Shown one piece after another: positions 16,926 through 25,368 of a stretch of DNA of 64,000 nucleotides. A program made the position numbers and the translations under genes. Numbering within the stretch: position 1 is the stretch's first letter; every line of letters starts with the position of its first letter. This DNA comes from Phormidium tenue FACHB-1052 (GTDB lineage: Bacteria; Cyanobacteriota; Cyanobacteriia; Phormidesmidales; Phormidesmidaceae): positions 1-64,000 of the forward strand of contig NZ_JACJQN010000015.1 of NCBI RefSeq assembly GCF_014696675.1, in the 5' to 3' direction. A model generated the notes under the pieces. It was not told where the DNA came from, did no database searches, and worked only from the letters and a program-made list of their open reading frames with translations.

Positions 16926-18258
16926 GGTTCACAACTCGTTCTTGGTAAAAATAATCGCACAAAACTGCTCTCAAAAATGCGTTGGAATCTTCAAAGCCAA
17001 CTCGCGCTGCCTCCTGTTCAACTGGTTCAGGATTACGCTTCCGTTGCTCAAAGTACCAATTAACAGCCTTTTCATAGATATCGACTGGAGGCGAAATATT
17101 ATCTATTTCTTCCAGGATTTCCTGCTTAGCCCGCACCGCGGTCACCAGCATCGGATAAATGCCGCTTAAACGCATTTGATCGAGAAAATCGATAGAAAGA
17201 TCGCTACGTATACTACTTTTAAGACGGTTGAGAAGGGTCTCCTTTTCCATGAGCCGAAAAAAGTCGAGCATGGTGAGATCATTGCTATGTATCCATTGCT
17301 CAAGGTCTTGTCCTTCCAGTAGGTTCCGCTTGCGCCTAAATTCAATAACAGTTTCATAAATTGCTTCATCGTCTATGGAAAAGCGCTGATGAGATGCTTC
17401 CTCAATAAGTATTTTGCGAGCGCTCGTGATTTCTACAAGCTTCTCCAATAGCTCAGAATTCAAACGAAGCTCATCGACAATTGCGTTGCGGAAAAGTACA
17501 TCAGGGGTCTTGTCCTTCACTAGCTGAATCTCGCCTGCTGTACGACGAAGCTGCTCCCATAATGAAGTATGTTCGAAGTTAAACGATGGTGCTTCTATTT
17601 GATGGGTTTTATGAGACCATTTATACATTACGGAAAGAAGCTCAATTGCATCTAGTTTCTTCTGATCAACGAACCCAGTATTTAGCCATGACGAAAGACG
17701 ATTTAACTCATCGTCAGAAACACCGTGTTGCTGTGCAATCTTTAGTACGGTTCGATAGTTGCGATTCGGATAATAAGTTTCCTTGGCAATACTCACAAGA
17801 GTGTTGGTCGTTGCCTTGCTGATAACCCCATCAATGTTTGCGCGCTCGAATGTTAAGCGTATATTAAACATAGCTTCTGAGGTTTTTACGAAATCTAGTT
17901 CTGCAGGTGCATGCGCTACAGCAACTTCGTCATCATCTTCTACCTCACCATCTCTGTACGCTGAATATATACGTCCCACTCCGATCATTCCGAATGGAGC
18001 AAGCTCCGCTGCACGTATAGCACCCATACTTGAACTACCAAAGACTGTAATGCCTTGTTTAATTGCCCATAAAATTTCTTTGTGCCAGACAGAGGGAACG
18101 TGATCGAACAGCCCATCAATGATTCCTATAGCGCGCGGACGGTGCTTGCATAGTCTTAGAACATCTCCTTGGGAGACAGGTGGCAAATAAACTGCGTCTA
18201 ATATAGAAAGTGCCTCATTCACAGAGATTGTTGGGCCAAGGAATACAAAAATAGTCAT
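16918..18258 (-). CDS. TfuA-like protein, YcaO partner
   Basis: 446 aa. The N-terminal ~230 residues are a TfuA-like domain: IFVFLGPTIS at the start, DVLRLCKHRPRAIGIIDGLF, and VFGSSSMGAIRAAELAPFGM-GVG-IY--YRDGE-EDDDEVAV. TfuA proteins work with YcaO enzymes in ATP-dependent backbone thioamide formation (methyl-CoM reductase glycine; thioviridamide-type RiPPs), probably supplying sulfur. The C-terminal ~200 residues are helical and charged (LLEGQDLEQWIHSNDLTML-F), seen in some long TfuA proteins. It starts 4 nt inside the YcaO stop (ATGA), which strongly supports a joint function. Confidence 0.9.
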   Translation of the reverse strand: MTIFVFLGPTISVNEALSILDAVYLPPVSQGDVLRLCKHRPRAIGIIDGLFDHVPSVWHKEILWAIKQGITVFGSSSMGAIRAAELAPFGMIGVGRIYSAYRDGEVEDDDEVAVAHAPAELDFVKTSEAMFNIRLTFERANIDGVISKATTNTLVSIAKETYYPNRNYRTVLKIAQQHGVSDDELNRLSSWLNTGFVDQKKLDAIELLSVMYKWSHKTHQIEAPSFNFEHTSLWEQLRRTAGEIQLVKDKTPDVLFRNAIVDELRLNSELLEKLVEITSARKILIEEASHQRFSIDDEAIYETVIEFRRKRNLLEGQDLEQWIHSNDLTMLDFFRLMEKETLLNRLKSSIRSDLSIDFLDQMRLSGIYPMLVTAVRAKQEILEEIDNISPPVDIYEKAVNWYFEQRKRNPEPVEQEAARVGFEDSNAFLRAVLCDYFYQERVVNHA

Positions 18259-19613
18259 ACTGAAACCTCCTGAGCAGCCCTGCCTCGCGGACCAGGCACA
18301 TAGTCGGGATCACTATGCGGTCCCTCCAATCCTGGAACAACAACTCGAGCAACAGGCACTTCAAGTTCTGGATCACTGAGGTCCACAGCGACGATTTCAT
18401 CTACACCCACGTCTTGGAGGCGTCGTATGAGCAATTGGAGGTCTGAATCCACTGTTTCCGTGGCCGCAACAGCTATTTCATGGAATTTACGTGAACCTTT
18501 GATTCCTCGTAGCACTTCACATTGGCGCAAGTGAATTCGAGTTTGCACATTATCTTTGTACTCATCACGAAAAAGATCGTCTCGTGAACCTGCTATATAT
18601 GTAAGACGGCTTTGCACTGCTTCAGTGATAGCACGTAGTAGCGCAATGCCGCGATCCAGATGACATCCATAGCCACTTGCAGCAGAGCGCTGGTAAGCAA
18701 GACCGTATTCATCCTCTCCAATCAGACAAGCGAATGTAGGAATACCAACATCACTCGTTAAATCCCATGCAAGGACAAATACACCCGCTTGTCTACAGCG
18801 TTCAAGCCCTTCCTTGCAAGCTACATCATCAACAGTATCCAGATCGAGGAGCCTATTTGACAAATTCGCATCATCACTAAAGTGCCAAAGTGTAGTTGCA
18901 TCCCGCTCAATCACTTCATAAAGACCATGGTTTACTGCTTCAACTATGTCATTACCAGATGCGAGCCCGTTCGATGTAGCTAGAAAACAGCCTGAGCCCG
19001 GTGGATGCGGAAGCGAGGTGTTCATACTCACACACTCATAAGGCACCCATGTCGGCTCGTTTGAGAGTAAGTCGACACCCTCAATCCATAGAATGGGAGT
19101 GTCTTTGTTAAAAGGACTATGGCGTGTCTTACAGATCCGCTCCACATTAGTAGTGCGCTTTCGGCGGCTCATCTCGTTATAACTTGAATAATGCAATGGT
19201 CGGTGAATATTCTCGGCGTGGAACAACTCCAAAGCCTCCATCACTCCAGAAACTCGAGCACAACTTACTGAGAGACCTTTCCCTTGGGAGACGGAAACAG
19301 AACGAGCGTTGGGGCGGCAAACCATAAATACAGGAATTCCAATATGATCGAGTCCAGTAACGTTTGCCACTCGCGTGATTCCCGTACGACTCAAAATAGG
19401 CTGTACACGCTTCCATGTCTCCTCAGGCTCCATAATTCGGTGGGTGCCGCCATGATATTGCTTTCGTACAGGTGTGCGGTGTGTGAGCTGGCTAAGGCGA
19501 GTGATATAGCTATCGCAAGAATGAGAAAGAGTTTCGCTCGGGCCTGTAATTTCAGGCGATTTGGATGCCTGGAAACTACTTTTTGTTTTTGAACTATGTG
19601 AATGAGAAAGCAT
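18255..19613 (-). CDS. YcaO-family cyclodehydratase/thioamidase
   Basis: 452 aa. YcaO ATP-binding motifs are visible: SVSQGKGLSVSCARVSGVME-ALELFHAE and SNGLASGN-IVEAVNHGLYEVIERDA. YcaO enzymes activate a peptide amide with ATP to make azolines or, with TfuA, thioamides. The direct overlap with TfuA favours thioamidation. The first ~60 residues are Ser/His-rich and may be a non-conserved extension, so a later start is possible. It lies 51 bp after the second HExxH gene. No separate E1/ocin-ThiF leader-binding partner was found in the cluster. Confidence 0.9.
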   Translation of the reverse strand: MLSHSHSSKTKSSFQASKSPEITGPSETLSHSCDSYITRLSQLTHRTPVRKQYHGGTHRIMEPEETWKRVQPILSRTGITRVANVTGLDHIGIPVFMVCRPNARSVSVSQGKGLSVSCARVSGVMEALELFHAENIHRPLHYSSYNEMSRRKRTTNVERICKTRHSPFNKDTPILWIEGVDLLSNEPTWVPYECVSMNTSLPHPPGSGCFLATSNGLASGNDIVEAVNHGLYEVIERDATTLWHFSDDANLSNRLLDLDTVDDVACKEGLERCRQAGVFVLAWDLTSDVGIPTFACLIGEDEYGLAYQRSAASGYGCHLDRGIALLRAITEAVQSRLTYIAGSRDDLFRDEYKDNVQTRIHLRQCEVLRGIKGSRKFHEIAVAATETVDSDLQLLIRRLQDVGVDEIVAVDLSDPELEVPVARVVVPGLEGPHSDPDYVPGPRGRAAQEVSV

Positions 19614-19664
19614 CTTAAAGTTCTGATATTAGTACAAATGCTTACAAGTAATGAATAATGAAAT

Positions 19665-20819
19665 TTATAGAATTTCCATCAGTGCAGTTTTTATTTGGTC
19701 TTGCATAGCATCAATAACCTGCCTCACAGATGGATCTACCCGTTTTTCCCACTCACCAATTTCTCCAATAAGTTTCGGCCCAACAAAGCCTGTAGACGAT
19801 CGAGCTAGGAGTGATCGCACACGTCTTTCAGGAAAAACTTCAAAGGCTTGGCTCCAAAAATGAGTGAGTCCATACCAAACAAAGCAAGCCTGCAAAAATG
19901 GACGAATAGGAAGAGGGTTCCCTGTCCAGGGGGATCGTATTCGCGGGGTCGGATCATACATTTCTTCATCCATGACCCAAGGCTCAAGATCCTCTTGCAT
20001 GTAAAGTAATGAATGTATGGCCTCATGAACAATTGCATCTGCAATATCTGCTTCATCTACCGTGGGTATGTGTGGATTACTAATAACGCTTCGACCCACG
20101 AAATATCCGTTTGATCCAGATGAAAACGGCTCTTTTGGATCTGGTTGCAATATCAACACCTTAGTGAACAAAGTGACAAAGGAGAGCATGTATGGGCTAA
20201 CTGCTGAAATGCCTACGCATGCCTTGCGGACACGTTCTAGCACAAGCTCAAGTTCCTCCACAGCAAACGGTTCTCGCGCTTCGTCGATCTCAAAGCGTTG
20301 ACCAGAGATGTCCAAATAGCGGCTCTGTCTGCTCCCGACATCGAGCCACAACCCAGCAACACGAGGCGTCTGCACACACTGGCCGTTGATATACACGACG
20401 AAATCGCCCCGCGCGGAGCATAGTTCCTCTTCTACCGGCATCATGTTACCTGCCCGGATACGCTCTACGAGAATTGCCTTGCGCAGATACTCAGCTGCAT
20501 CATTCTCTGTAGCAGGTCGACGCGGAAGCAGTCGAAAAGTGCACTCTGGAGCCAATAGAATGCTCTCGATAACTGGCTCAGAGAGAGAAGAAAGCTGTTC
20601 TGTTAAGGCTGTAGCTAGTGCTGGGGTTTTCGTTGCGACGCTGGCCAGTCGTAACTCTAGACATGCATACACAAAAGCAAGCCAACGTTCATGAATGGCG
20701 GCAAGCGTATCGTGCTTATTTTGCCATTGAAGTACCATCAGCATATCGAGAATAGAAGCGTGTTTGTTAGCTTCTTTAGTTGGTACCGAATACTCAGTCA
20801 ATGACGGACTCAAGGACAT
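19665..20819 (-). CDS. HExxH-motif peptide-modification protein (second copy)
   Basis: 384 aa. HEAIH at residues 265-269 (DAIVHEAIHSLLYMQED), then SPWTGNPLPIRPFLQACFVWYGL. Same family as the proteins at 14179-15252 and 21980-23050: the RiPP-associated HExxH group, for which iron/2-oxoglutarate peptide hydroxylation has been reported in some members. The start overlaps the end of the radical SAM gene by 26 nt. Residues about 140-180 (DFVVYINGQCVQTPRVAGLW, YLDISGQRFEIDE) look like a beta-rich insertion missing in the third copy. The position between radical SAM and YcaO implies it acts on the same precursor. Confidence 0.8.
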   Translation of the reverse strand: MSLSPSLTEYSVPTKEANKHASILDMLMVLQWQNKHDTLAAIHERWLAFVYACLELRLASVATKTPALATALTEQLSSLSEPVIESILLAPECTFRLLPRRPATENDAAEYLRKAILVERIRAGNMMPVEEELCSARGDFVVYINGQCVQTPRVAGLWLDVGSRQSRYLDISGQRFEIDEAREPFAVEELELVLERVRKACVGISAVSPYMLSFVTLFTKVLILQPDPKEPFSSGSNGYFVGRSVISNPHIPTVDEADIADAIVHEAIHSLLYMQEDLEPWVMDEEMYDPTPRIRSPWTGNPLPIRPFLQACFVWYGLTHFWSQAFEVFPERRVRSLLARSSTGFVGPKLIGEIGEWEKRVDPSVRQVIDAMQDQIKTALMEIL

Positions 20820-22020
20820 TGCTCACCTCTGGTATGCAAAGAGCTTTGCGACGCAAAAGAGTCTCCTCAACAGGTACATTAAGAAGCTGACGCAGCTTAG
20901 CAAAAATCAATTTCATGTCTTCACACCACACAGTTGGATTGTCGAATCCTTGTTCTCTAGAAAATCTATGAGGTAAATAACCACCAGCACACGTTAACTT
21001 CTCAGGACATGATTCACATGCTGAGGGCAAATCGATACCTTTGAACATGATTTGCTCGTGCATTGGACTTTGCTCGGCAATGGACGAAAAATCATGATTT
21101 TGTACGTTGAGACCAGTCATTGAAAGGTTCTCTCCGCATACGCGAAGCACATCTAATCCTTCTATGCAACCATCGGCCTCAACAAAGACGTACTGGTAAA
21201 GAGGATTGCCAAGGAAATCGATCTGTGTTGTTCCTCCTAAGATCACCCGTGCAACATTCCAGAAGATACTGACCAAGACATCGGATGTATCGTTTGCCCA
21301 CCAGTGTTCAAGTATAGGCAGTAAATAGTCTGCACATGGCGTAGCGCCAAAAGCTTCTCGAATTGGTGCAATTGTGTCGTGGGTAAAGTCAGGGAGAAGA
21401 TAATTAATTCTCTTAACACCCTGACCGACAAAATATCTGTGTACATCCAATCCTCTAGTTCCAAATTGAATTACACACAGAACCTGTACAGGAATTTTTC
21501 GTGTGCCGAGAATAGATAGCGCACGCTCGACTTGGTTATGTGAGCCTTTTCCATTGTGGTCTAACCGAAAACGATCGTGTATTGAACTTGGTCCGTCTAG
21601 GCTAAGCCCAACCGAAACACCGTATTGCGAGATTAGATCAGCCCATTCTTCGTCGACTAGCACACCATTTGTCTGTAAGGAAATCTCTACAGGGCATACC
21701 TCTTTTAATTCCTTTTGGATCGTACGGCAAAAAGCTGCAAAACGTTCCTTTCCTATCAGCAATGGTTCACCACCATGCAAAGTGACGCGCACAGTCTGTT
21801 GTCCGGATCTGAGGCAGTGTCGTCGAATCCGCTCAACTGCAGCATCGAATACTTCATTAGACATCACGTGTGGACGTTTTATCCAACTTGTGTCTCCCTT
21901 ATTATAAACGTAGCAATAACTGCAATTTAGGTTGCAGCGAGATGTTACTTTAATAATAAACTGAAGTTCTGATACGTGATTAGCGAAGACTGTATTTGAG
22001 AACATAGCTGGTACTTTCAA
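20794..22020 (-). CDS. FxsB-type radical SAM/SPASM peptide-modifying enzyme
   Basis: 408 aa. The radical SAM cluster motif is C29-x3-C33-x2-C36 in SRCNLNCSYCYVYNKGD, followed by LHGGEPLL and the C-terminal auxiliary-cluster region CESCPEKLTCAGGYLPHRF---GFDNPTVWCEDM. The stretch YCYVYN-GD-SW--RP-VMS and the GG-PHR-FDNP-V-C end are typical of the FxsB family, which forms aromatic-side-chain cyclophanes in RiPP precursors and is often linked to HExxH proteins. ATG 22020 overlaps the first HExxH gene by 41 nt; ATG at 22005 is an alternative. It would act on the 95-aa peptide encoded at 23488-23775. Confidence 0.88.
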   Translation of the reverse strand: MKVPAMFSNTVFANHVSELQFIIKVTSRCNLNCSYCYVYNKGDTSWIKRPHVMSNEVFDAAVERIRRHCLRSGQQTVRVTLHGGEPLLIGKERFAAFCRTIQKELKEVCPVEISLQTNGVLVDEEWADLISQYGVSVGLSLDGPSSIHDRFRLDHNGKGSHNQVERALSILGTRKIPVQVLCVIQFGTRGLDVHRYFVGQGVKRINYLLPDFTHDTIAPIREAFGATPCADYLLPILEHWWANDTSDVLVSIFWNVARVILGGTTQIDFLGNPLYQYVFVEADGCIEGLDVLRVCGENLSMTGLNVQNHDFSSIAEQSPMHEQIMFKGIDLPSACESCPEKLTCAGGYLPHRFSREQGFDNPTVWCEDMKLIFAKLRQLLNVPVEETLLRRKALCIPEVSNVLESVID

Positions 22021-23050
22021 AAATTTTAATTCCTAAGGAAGTGAGTGCAATTGATTGAGAAAGCAATGTACGCTCAGCTTCCAAGGCAAGGAGCACTATC
22101 TGTTCATGTTCATCTGAAATGATTTTATGTTTGCTAAACAACCCTAAATCGAGCACATCACGATAGAGACACGCTATAAATGCAAGTGCATGATAGGCAA
22201 GAAGAATACCCCGCAGCGGTCGAGGCTCGGAGCGCAGCGGTGACTCATAACGCCTATCATGCGCAGGATCAACGAGAGGTGATGCCAACTCATATCTATA
22301 TAAGTAGAGATGCGCCGCTTCGTGTACTAGGGCTTCTAGCACTTGAAGTTCGGACTGGCAATCACACTCCACAAGTCCAGGCAGCCTCGGAGACGAACCG
22401 CTTCGAAATGATTCGGAGTCTTGCGCATGCAATGGAATGATGATGCGCACTGCTTCACTAAGCCATCTCGCACATTTTTGATGCTTAGTATGGAGCAAGT
22501 CTAAAGCACGCACCAAGTGTAGTAAGTCTGCTTGTAATTGCTTTTGCTCGGACATACTAGTTGGTGGTTGAGATGCCCAGCTAGATTCAATCTCTTCGCC
22601 TATAGATTCACACCAAACATCTGGGGATAAAATGTTTTGAGTGCCATACTTGGTCAGCTCCTTTAAGACAGCATTACCACGCTCAATGTTAACGGCTTTA
22701 CTACCAACCCACACTTGCATTGGTTCAACAATCAAAGCTCTATCATCATAGTCAGCACAATTAATAGCTACCCACACTGCTAACTGCAAATCTCTCTGCG
22801 GTGCGGAGACCTCTGTAAAAATTGCACTTATGCACGGATGCCAAAGCCAGTTCGCACCATCGTTTGCTGCTTGCTTAAGTGATTGTTTGAGTAAGGAATT
22901 GTCGAGAGCAAAAGATGGATGGGCAACCCATCTGTCGATATGTGAAATGAGCAAACGTGTGTACTTAGCGCCATAGGGCATCCATTCCCAAGGCGAATCA
23001 TACAAAGATGAAATATAATCAAAAGCATCAACATCAGCAGTGCAAGGCAT
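21980..23050 (-). CDS. HExxH-motif peptide-modification protein (first copy)
   Basis: 356 aa. HEAAH at residues 243-247 in VLEALVHEAAHLYLYRYELASPLVDP, then a downstream YESPLRSEPRPLRGILLAYHALAF segment equivalent to the SPW-G-L block of the other two copies but diverged. It is the most distant of the three paralogues. ATG at 23050 has GGAGG 8 nt upstream, inside the 17-nt gap after the 51-aa ORF. It is the first enzyme gene of the operon and overlaps the radical SAM gene. Peptide hydroxylation is plausible by family; a metallopeptidase role cannot be excluded. Confidence 0.75.
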   Translation of the reverse strand: MPCTADVDAFDYISSLYDSPWEWMPYGAKYTRLLISHIDRWVAHPSFALDNSLLKQSLKQAANDGANWLWHPCISAIFTEVSAPQRDLQLAVWVAINCADYDDRALIVEPMQVWVGSKAVNIERGNAVLKELTKYGTQNILSPDVWCESIGEEIESSWASQPPTSMSEQKQLQADLLHLVRALDLLHTKHQKCARWLSEAVRIIIPLHAQDSESFRSGSSPRLPGLVECDCQSELQVLEALVHEAAHLYLYRYELASPLVDPAHDRRYESPLRSEPRPLRGILLAYHALAFIACLYRDVLDLGLFSKHKIISDEHEQIVLLALEAERTLLSQSIALTSLGIKIFESTSYVLKYSLR

Positions 23051-23067
23051 TCATCCGGCCTCCATTC

Positions 23068-23223
23068 CTAATTGATATTTAGGGCAGCTCTTTTAGAAGC
23101 CACACTTAACCAAACCACTCTCTCAAAATTTGGGAGATGAGAGGTGATTTGGTCAATGCACAACAGATTTATTTCATCTACTATTTCACCGTCCGTAATC
23201 CATTCTGGCAATGCCGAATGCAT
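23068..23223 (-). CDS. Hidden 51-aa ORF between precursor and modification genes
   Basis: ATG at 23223 to TAG at 23068. The peptide starts MHSALPEWITDGEIVDEINL, continues LCIDQITSHLPNFERVVWLS and ends VASKRAALNIN. It is acidic in the first half, has a single Cys and no membrane segment. Its stop is 17 nt before the next gene, with that gene's ribosome binding site in the gap, so it is well placed to be cotranslated. It could be a second precursor, a recognition element, or a small chaperone. No homology is recognised; support is position and uninterrupted frame. Confidence 0.45.
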   Translation of the reverse strand: MHSALPEWITDGEIVDEINLLCIDQITSHLPNFERVVWLSVASKRAALNIN

Positions 23224-23293
23224 GTTAGAAATTAGTGGTCAAAATTGGTAAAAGTTTTGTAAGATTTGGTTTTCAAAACCTGATTTCTTGAAA

Positions 23294-23327
23294 TTCGGTG
23301 AAAACTATTTTTAGAGCTTTCACCGAA
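23294..23327. promoter_or_regulatory. Intercistronic hairpin downstream of precursor gene
   Basis: TTCGGTGAAA and TTTCACCGAA form a perfect 10-bp stem with a 14-nt loop. A second perfect palindrome, GGTTTTCAAAACC, lies at 23268-23280. Both are between the precursor and the enzyme genes on the minus strand, where RiPP operons often carry an attenuating stem-loop that makes precursor mRNA more abundant. No T-run follows directly. Confidence 0.45.
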
Positions 23328-23337
23328 CATCAAACTC

Positions 23338-23478
23338 ATGAACTATAAAGACGTGTTGGAAATAGTTTCAAGACACCTGAAACCTGTACCAGTCTCAGCT
23401 TCTAGTAACTTTAGTACGAAGCCACTGAAAGCTTTTCAAGTAAAGGAATTCGAAGTTTTTGGGCTTATTTCCGAATAG
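23338..23478 (+). CDS. Possible 46-aa ORF, convergent with precursor gene
   Basis: ATG 23338 to TAG 23478 on the plus strand: MNYKDVLEIVSRHLKPVPVS, then a Ser/Phe/Lys-rich stretch ending FEVFGLISE. No clear ribosome binding site is seen (only ACATCAAACTC upstream). It is the only sizeable plus-strand ORF in the precursor-enzyme gap. Composition is ordinary and without low-complexity bias. It could be a second RiPP precursor or chance. Low confidence. Confidence 0.2.
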   Translation: MNYKDVLEIVSRHLKPVPVSASSNFSTKPLKAFQVKEFEVFGLISE

Positions 23479-23487
23479 TTAATAGTT

Positions 23488-23775
23488 CTATTGTTGCCCA
23501 CGTATTGCAGAAAGACGTTCAACAAAGGACTTAAATTTTACATCGTCCAATTCAACCGCGCTATTTATGACCGTTTCTTCAAGCTCCTTGAATGACGAAG
23601 TTGAACGACTGAAGAGTATCCCGCGTGAGAACGCTGCGGCTGACCCACCGGGAGAAATCGGACCTGTTATCAACTCTTTTTCAATGTTGGCCTTCAAAGC
23701 CTCTGAGACACGTGCGCGTGCCTCCGGTGTAAGATTAGACAATTGCTTCAATTGTTTCGAAATGTCGTCTGCCAT
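23488..23775 (-). CDS. Candidate RiPP precursor peptide (95 aa)
   Basis: 95 aa, first gene of the minus-strand cluster, with AGAGG before ATG 23775. Residues 1 to about 37 are a leader-like amphipathic helix (DDISKQLKQLSNLTPEARAR, VSEALKANIEKEL). Residues 38-61 are Gly/Ser/Ala-rich with two Phe-Ser-Arg motifs at 49-51 and 55-57 (AAAFSRGILFSRSTSS), a good core candidate: FxsB-type enzymes crosslink an aromatic residue to a residue two positions on, and TfuA/YcaO would thioamidate backbone positions. Residues 62-95 return to charged helix, a possible follower. There is no Cys. Precursor identity is inferred from size, position and composition. Confidence 0.6.
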   Translation of the reverse strand: MADDISKQLKQLSNLTPEARARVSEALKANIEKELITGPISPGGSAAAFSRGILFSRSTSSFKELEETVINSAVELDDVKFKSFVERLSAIRGQQ

Positions 23776-24548
23776 ATATAACCTCTGATTTCATGAGTAT
23801 TTGCAGGCATGACTTATGAAGAAAGCCTTTGATTTTCAGGAAGAACTGAAGAGCACTAGATCCGACAACAACAGCTAAGCCTTCTGAAAATAATCAGACG
23901 ATACTAAGCTGTTCCTGTGTTCAAAGATTAAATCATTAGGCTCACAATTCATTTGTATAGAACATAAAATTTAATATTTTTAGATCCTCGCTTAATAGCG
24001 TTACCGTATCAAGGTATACCTTCTATAAAAGGATAGATGAATTGTTAAACTTAAGATGGTGTGGTAGTAATTGAATCAAGCGTTTCGGCATATCCACAGG
24101 CTTTGAATGTCACAAAGTCTTGCGCGTCAACTGAGTCAGATAATGCCTCAATTGCGTTTTTTCACTTTCTACTCAAGTCATATGGGTCGGGTGCATCCCA
24201 ATTATATGATGAGTATCAATTCTTACTTTTTAGATGGCAGTACGAGAGCTAGGCTTTGGGCATCATTCACTCGACCGGCGATCCCATAGACACATCTAAA
24301 CAAGCCCGCCAGAAAGACTTCACGGAGGAGTTAGCCGCATTGCTTTATGGCGAGACCGATCCAGAAGAGGTGAAAACCCTAGAGGGAACTGAGAAAGCGG
24401 TTCGTGGCAGGGTTGATTCATTGTAGGAAACGAAAAATCTGGTCAACCTGGTTAGTGAGCTGCCGTAGGGCGGAAGTTACCGAGCTATAGCTGTTGGGAG
24501 GCGTTTCGCGCCTTTGCCGAGCAGCCCCGTCACAAAACCCACGCTGAG
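23776..24548. other. Non-coding/degenerate stretch upstream of the RiPP operon
   Basis: Should contain the promoter of the minus-strand operon near 23780-23950, but I cannot fix -35/-10 boxes. From about 24060 short open frames occur (24061-24252, 24107-24289) with no family resemblance. A stretch around 24290-24430 reads KDFTEELAALLYGETDPEEV in one frame and may be a transposase or regulator remnant. No intact gene is seen. Confidence 0.45.
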
Positions 24549-25363
24549 ATGGCGGAGTGCTGGCCCGGTCCGATGAGTCAACAAACCATCTCACGGGGCT
24601 TGGATGTCATCCACTGGACGCGAAAAAAAAGACCTACGGCTATCGCCAGAGAGGTGAGCAAAAGCGGCAGGCGTTCATAGCTCAAGTCCCAGAGCCTAAA
24701 GCCCGACATCTAGTCTCAGTGGATCACAAAGTTTCGTAGAGTCCTTACCTATAGGGCATTAGGCCGATTATCTTCCATCCCGAGAACTGCGATGTACAAG
24801 CCTTGCAGGCGTTAAATAACGCCACCAATTCTGTCGCATGTCTAACAAAGGCAGCAAGGCAAGGGCTTAAACCTCTATGATTTCGTTGGTTTGTGATCTA
24901 CTGAGTCTACGTGGATGAGTCGGGAATGGATGAGCGTGATGCCTATGGATATGGCTATGCCCCTGCGGGTGAGCGGTGCTATGACCTTAAATCCGGACGA
25001 CGCTAGGGACGTGTCAATATGATCGCCGGGTATCGAGGGCATCAACTCATTGCTCCGTTTACCGTCGAAGGGGCTTGTAATCGTACTGTCTTTGAAACCT
25101 GGTTGGAGACCGGTTTGATTCCGCAGTTGTGCCCTGGAGACTGGGTTGTGCTCGATAATGCCACCTTTCACCACGGCGGACGCATTGCCGAATTGATTGA
25201 AGCGGTAGGCTGTGAGGTGGTTTATCTCCCACCCTATTCCCCTGACCTCAATCGCATTGAAAAGTGCTGGGGGTGGTTGAAAAGCCGGATTCGAAAAGCT
25301 CTCCCCCATGACGATGGTTTGCGGGCTGCAATCGAGGCCGTTCTTAAGCAAGCTGCGTCCTAA
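24549..25363 (+). pseudogene. IS630-family transposase pseudogene, interrupted by a MITE
   Basis: Reads as an IS630 transposase in pieces: an HTH-like part (SQQTISRGLDVI), then KKKTYGYRQR after a frame change at an A8 run, then ARHLV. The 187-bp MITE follows, then YVDESGMDERDAYGYGYAPA, a TAG stop, and MIAGYRGHQLIAPFTVEG---VLDNATFHHG---YLPPYSPDLNRIEKCWGWLK with the second and third catalytic acids. Removing the MITE and one target-site copy restores ARHLV-YVDESG in frame. The A-run frame change could be programmed in the original IS, but the in-frame TAG and the insertion make this copy dead. Confidence 0.85.
24717..24903. mobile_element. 187-bp MITE with 5-bp target duplication AGTCT
   Basis: Ends CAGTGGATCACAAA and TTTGTGATCTACTG are inverted repeats (one mismatch in 14). 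AGTCT flanks it at 24712-24716 and 24904-24908. It has no ORF. Its ends match those of the intact IS at 45597-46855 (right end TTTGTGATCTACTG; also a 5-bp duplication), so that IS or a relative probably mobilised it. Precise excision restores the IS630 frame, which confirms the borders. Confidence 0.9.
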
Positions 25364-25368
25364 CCTAA

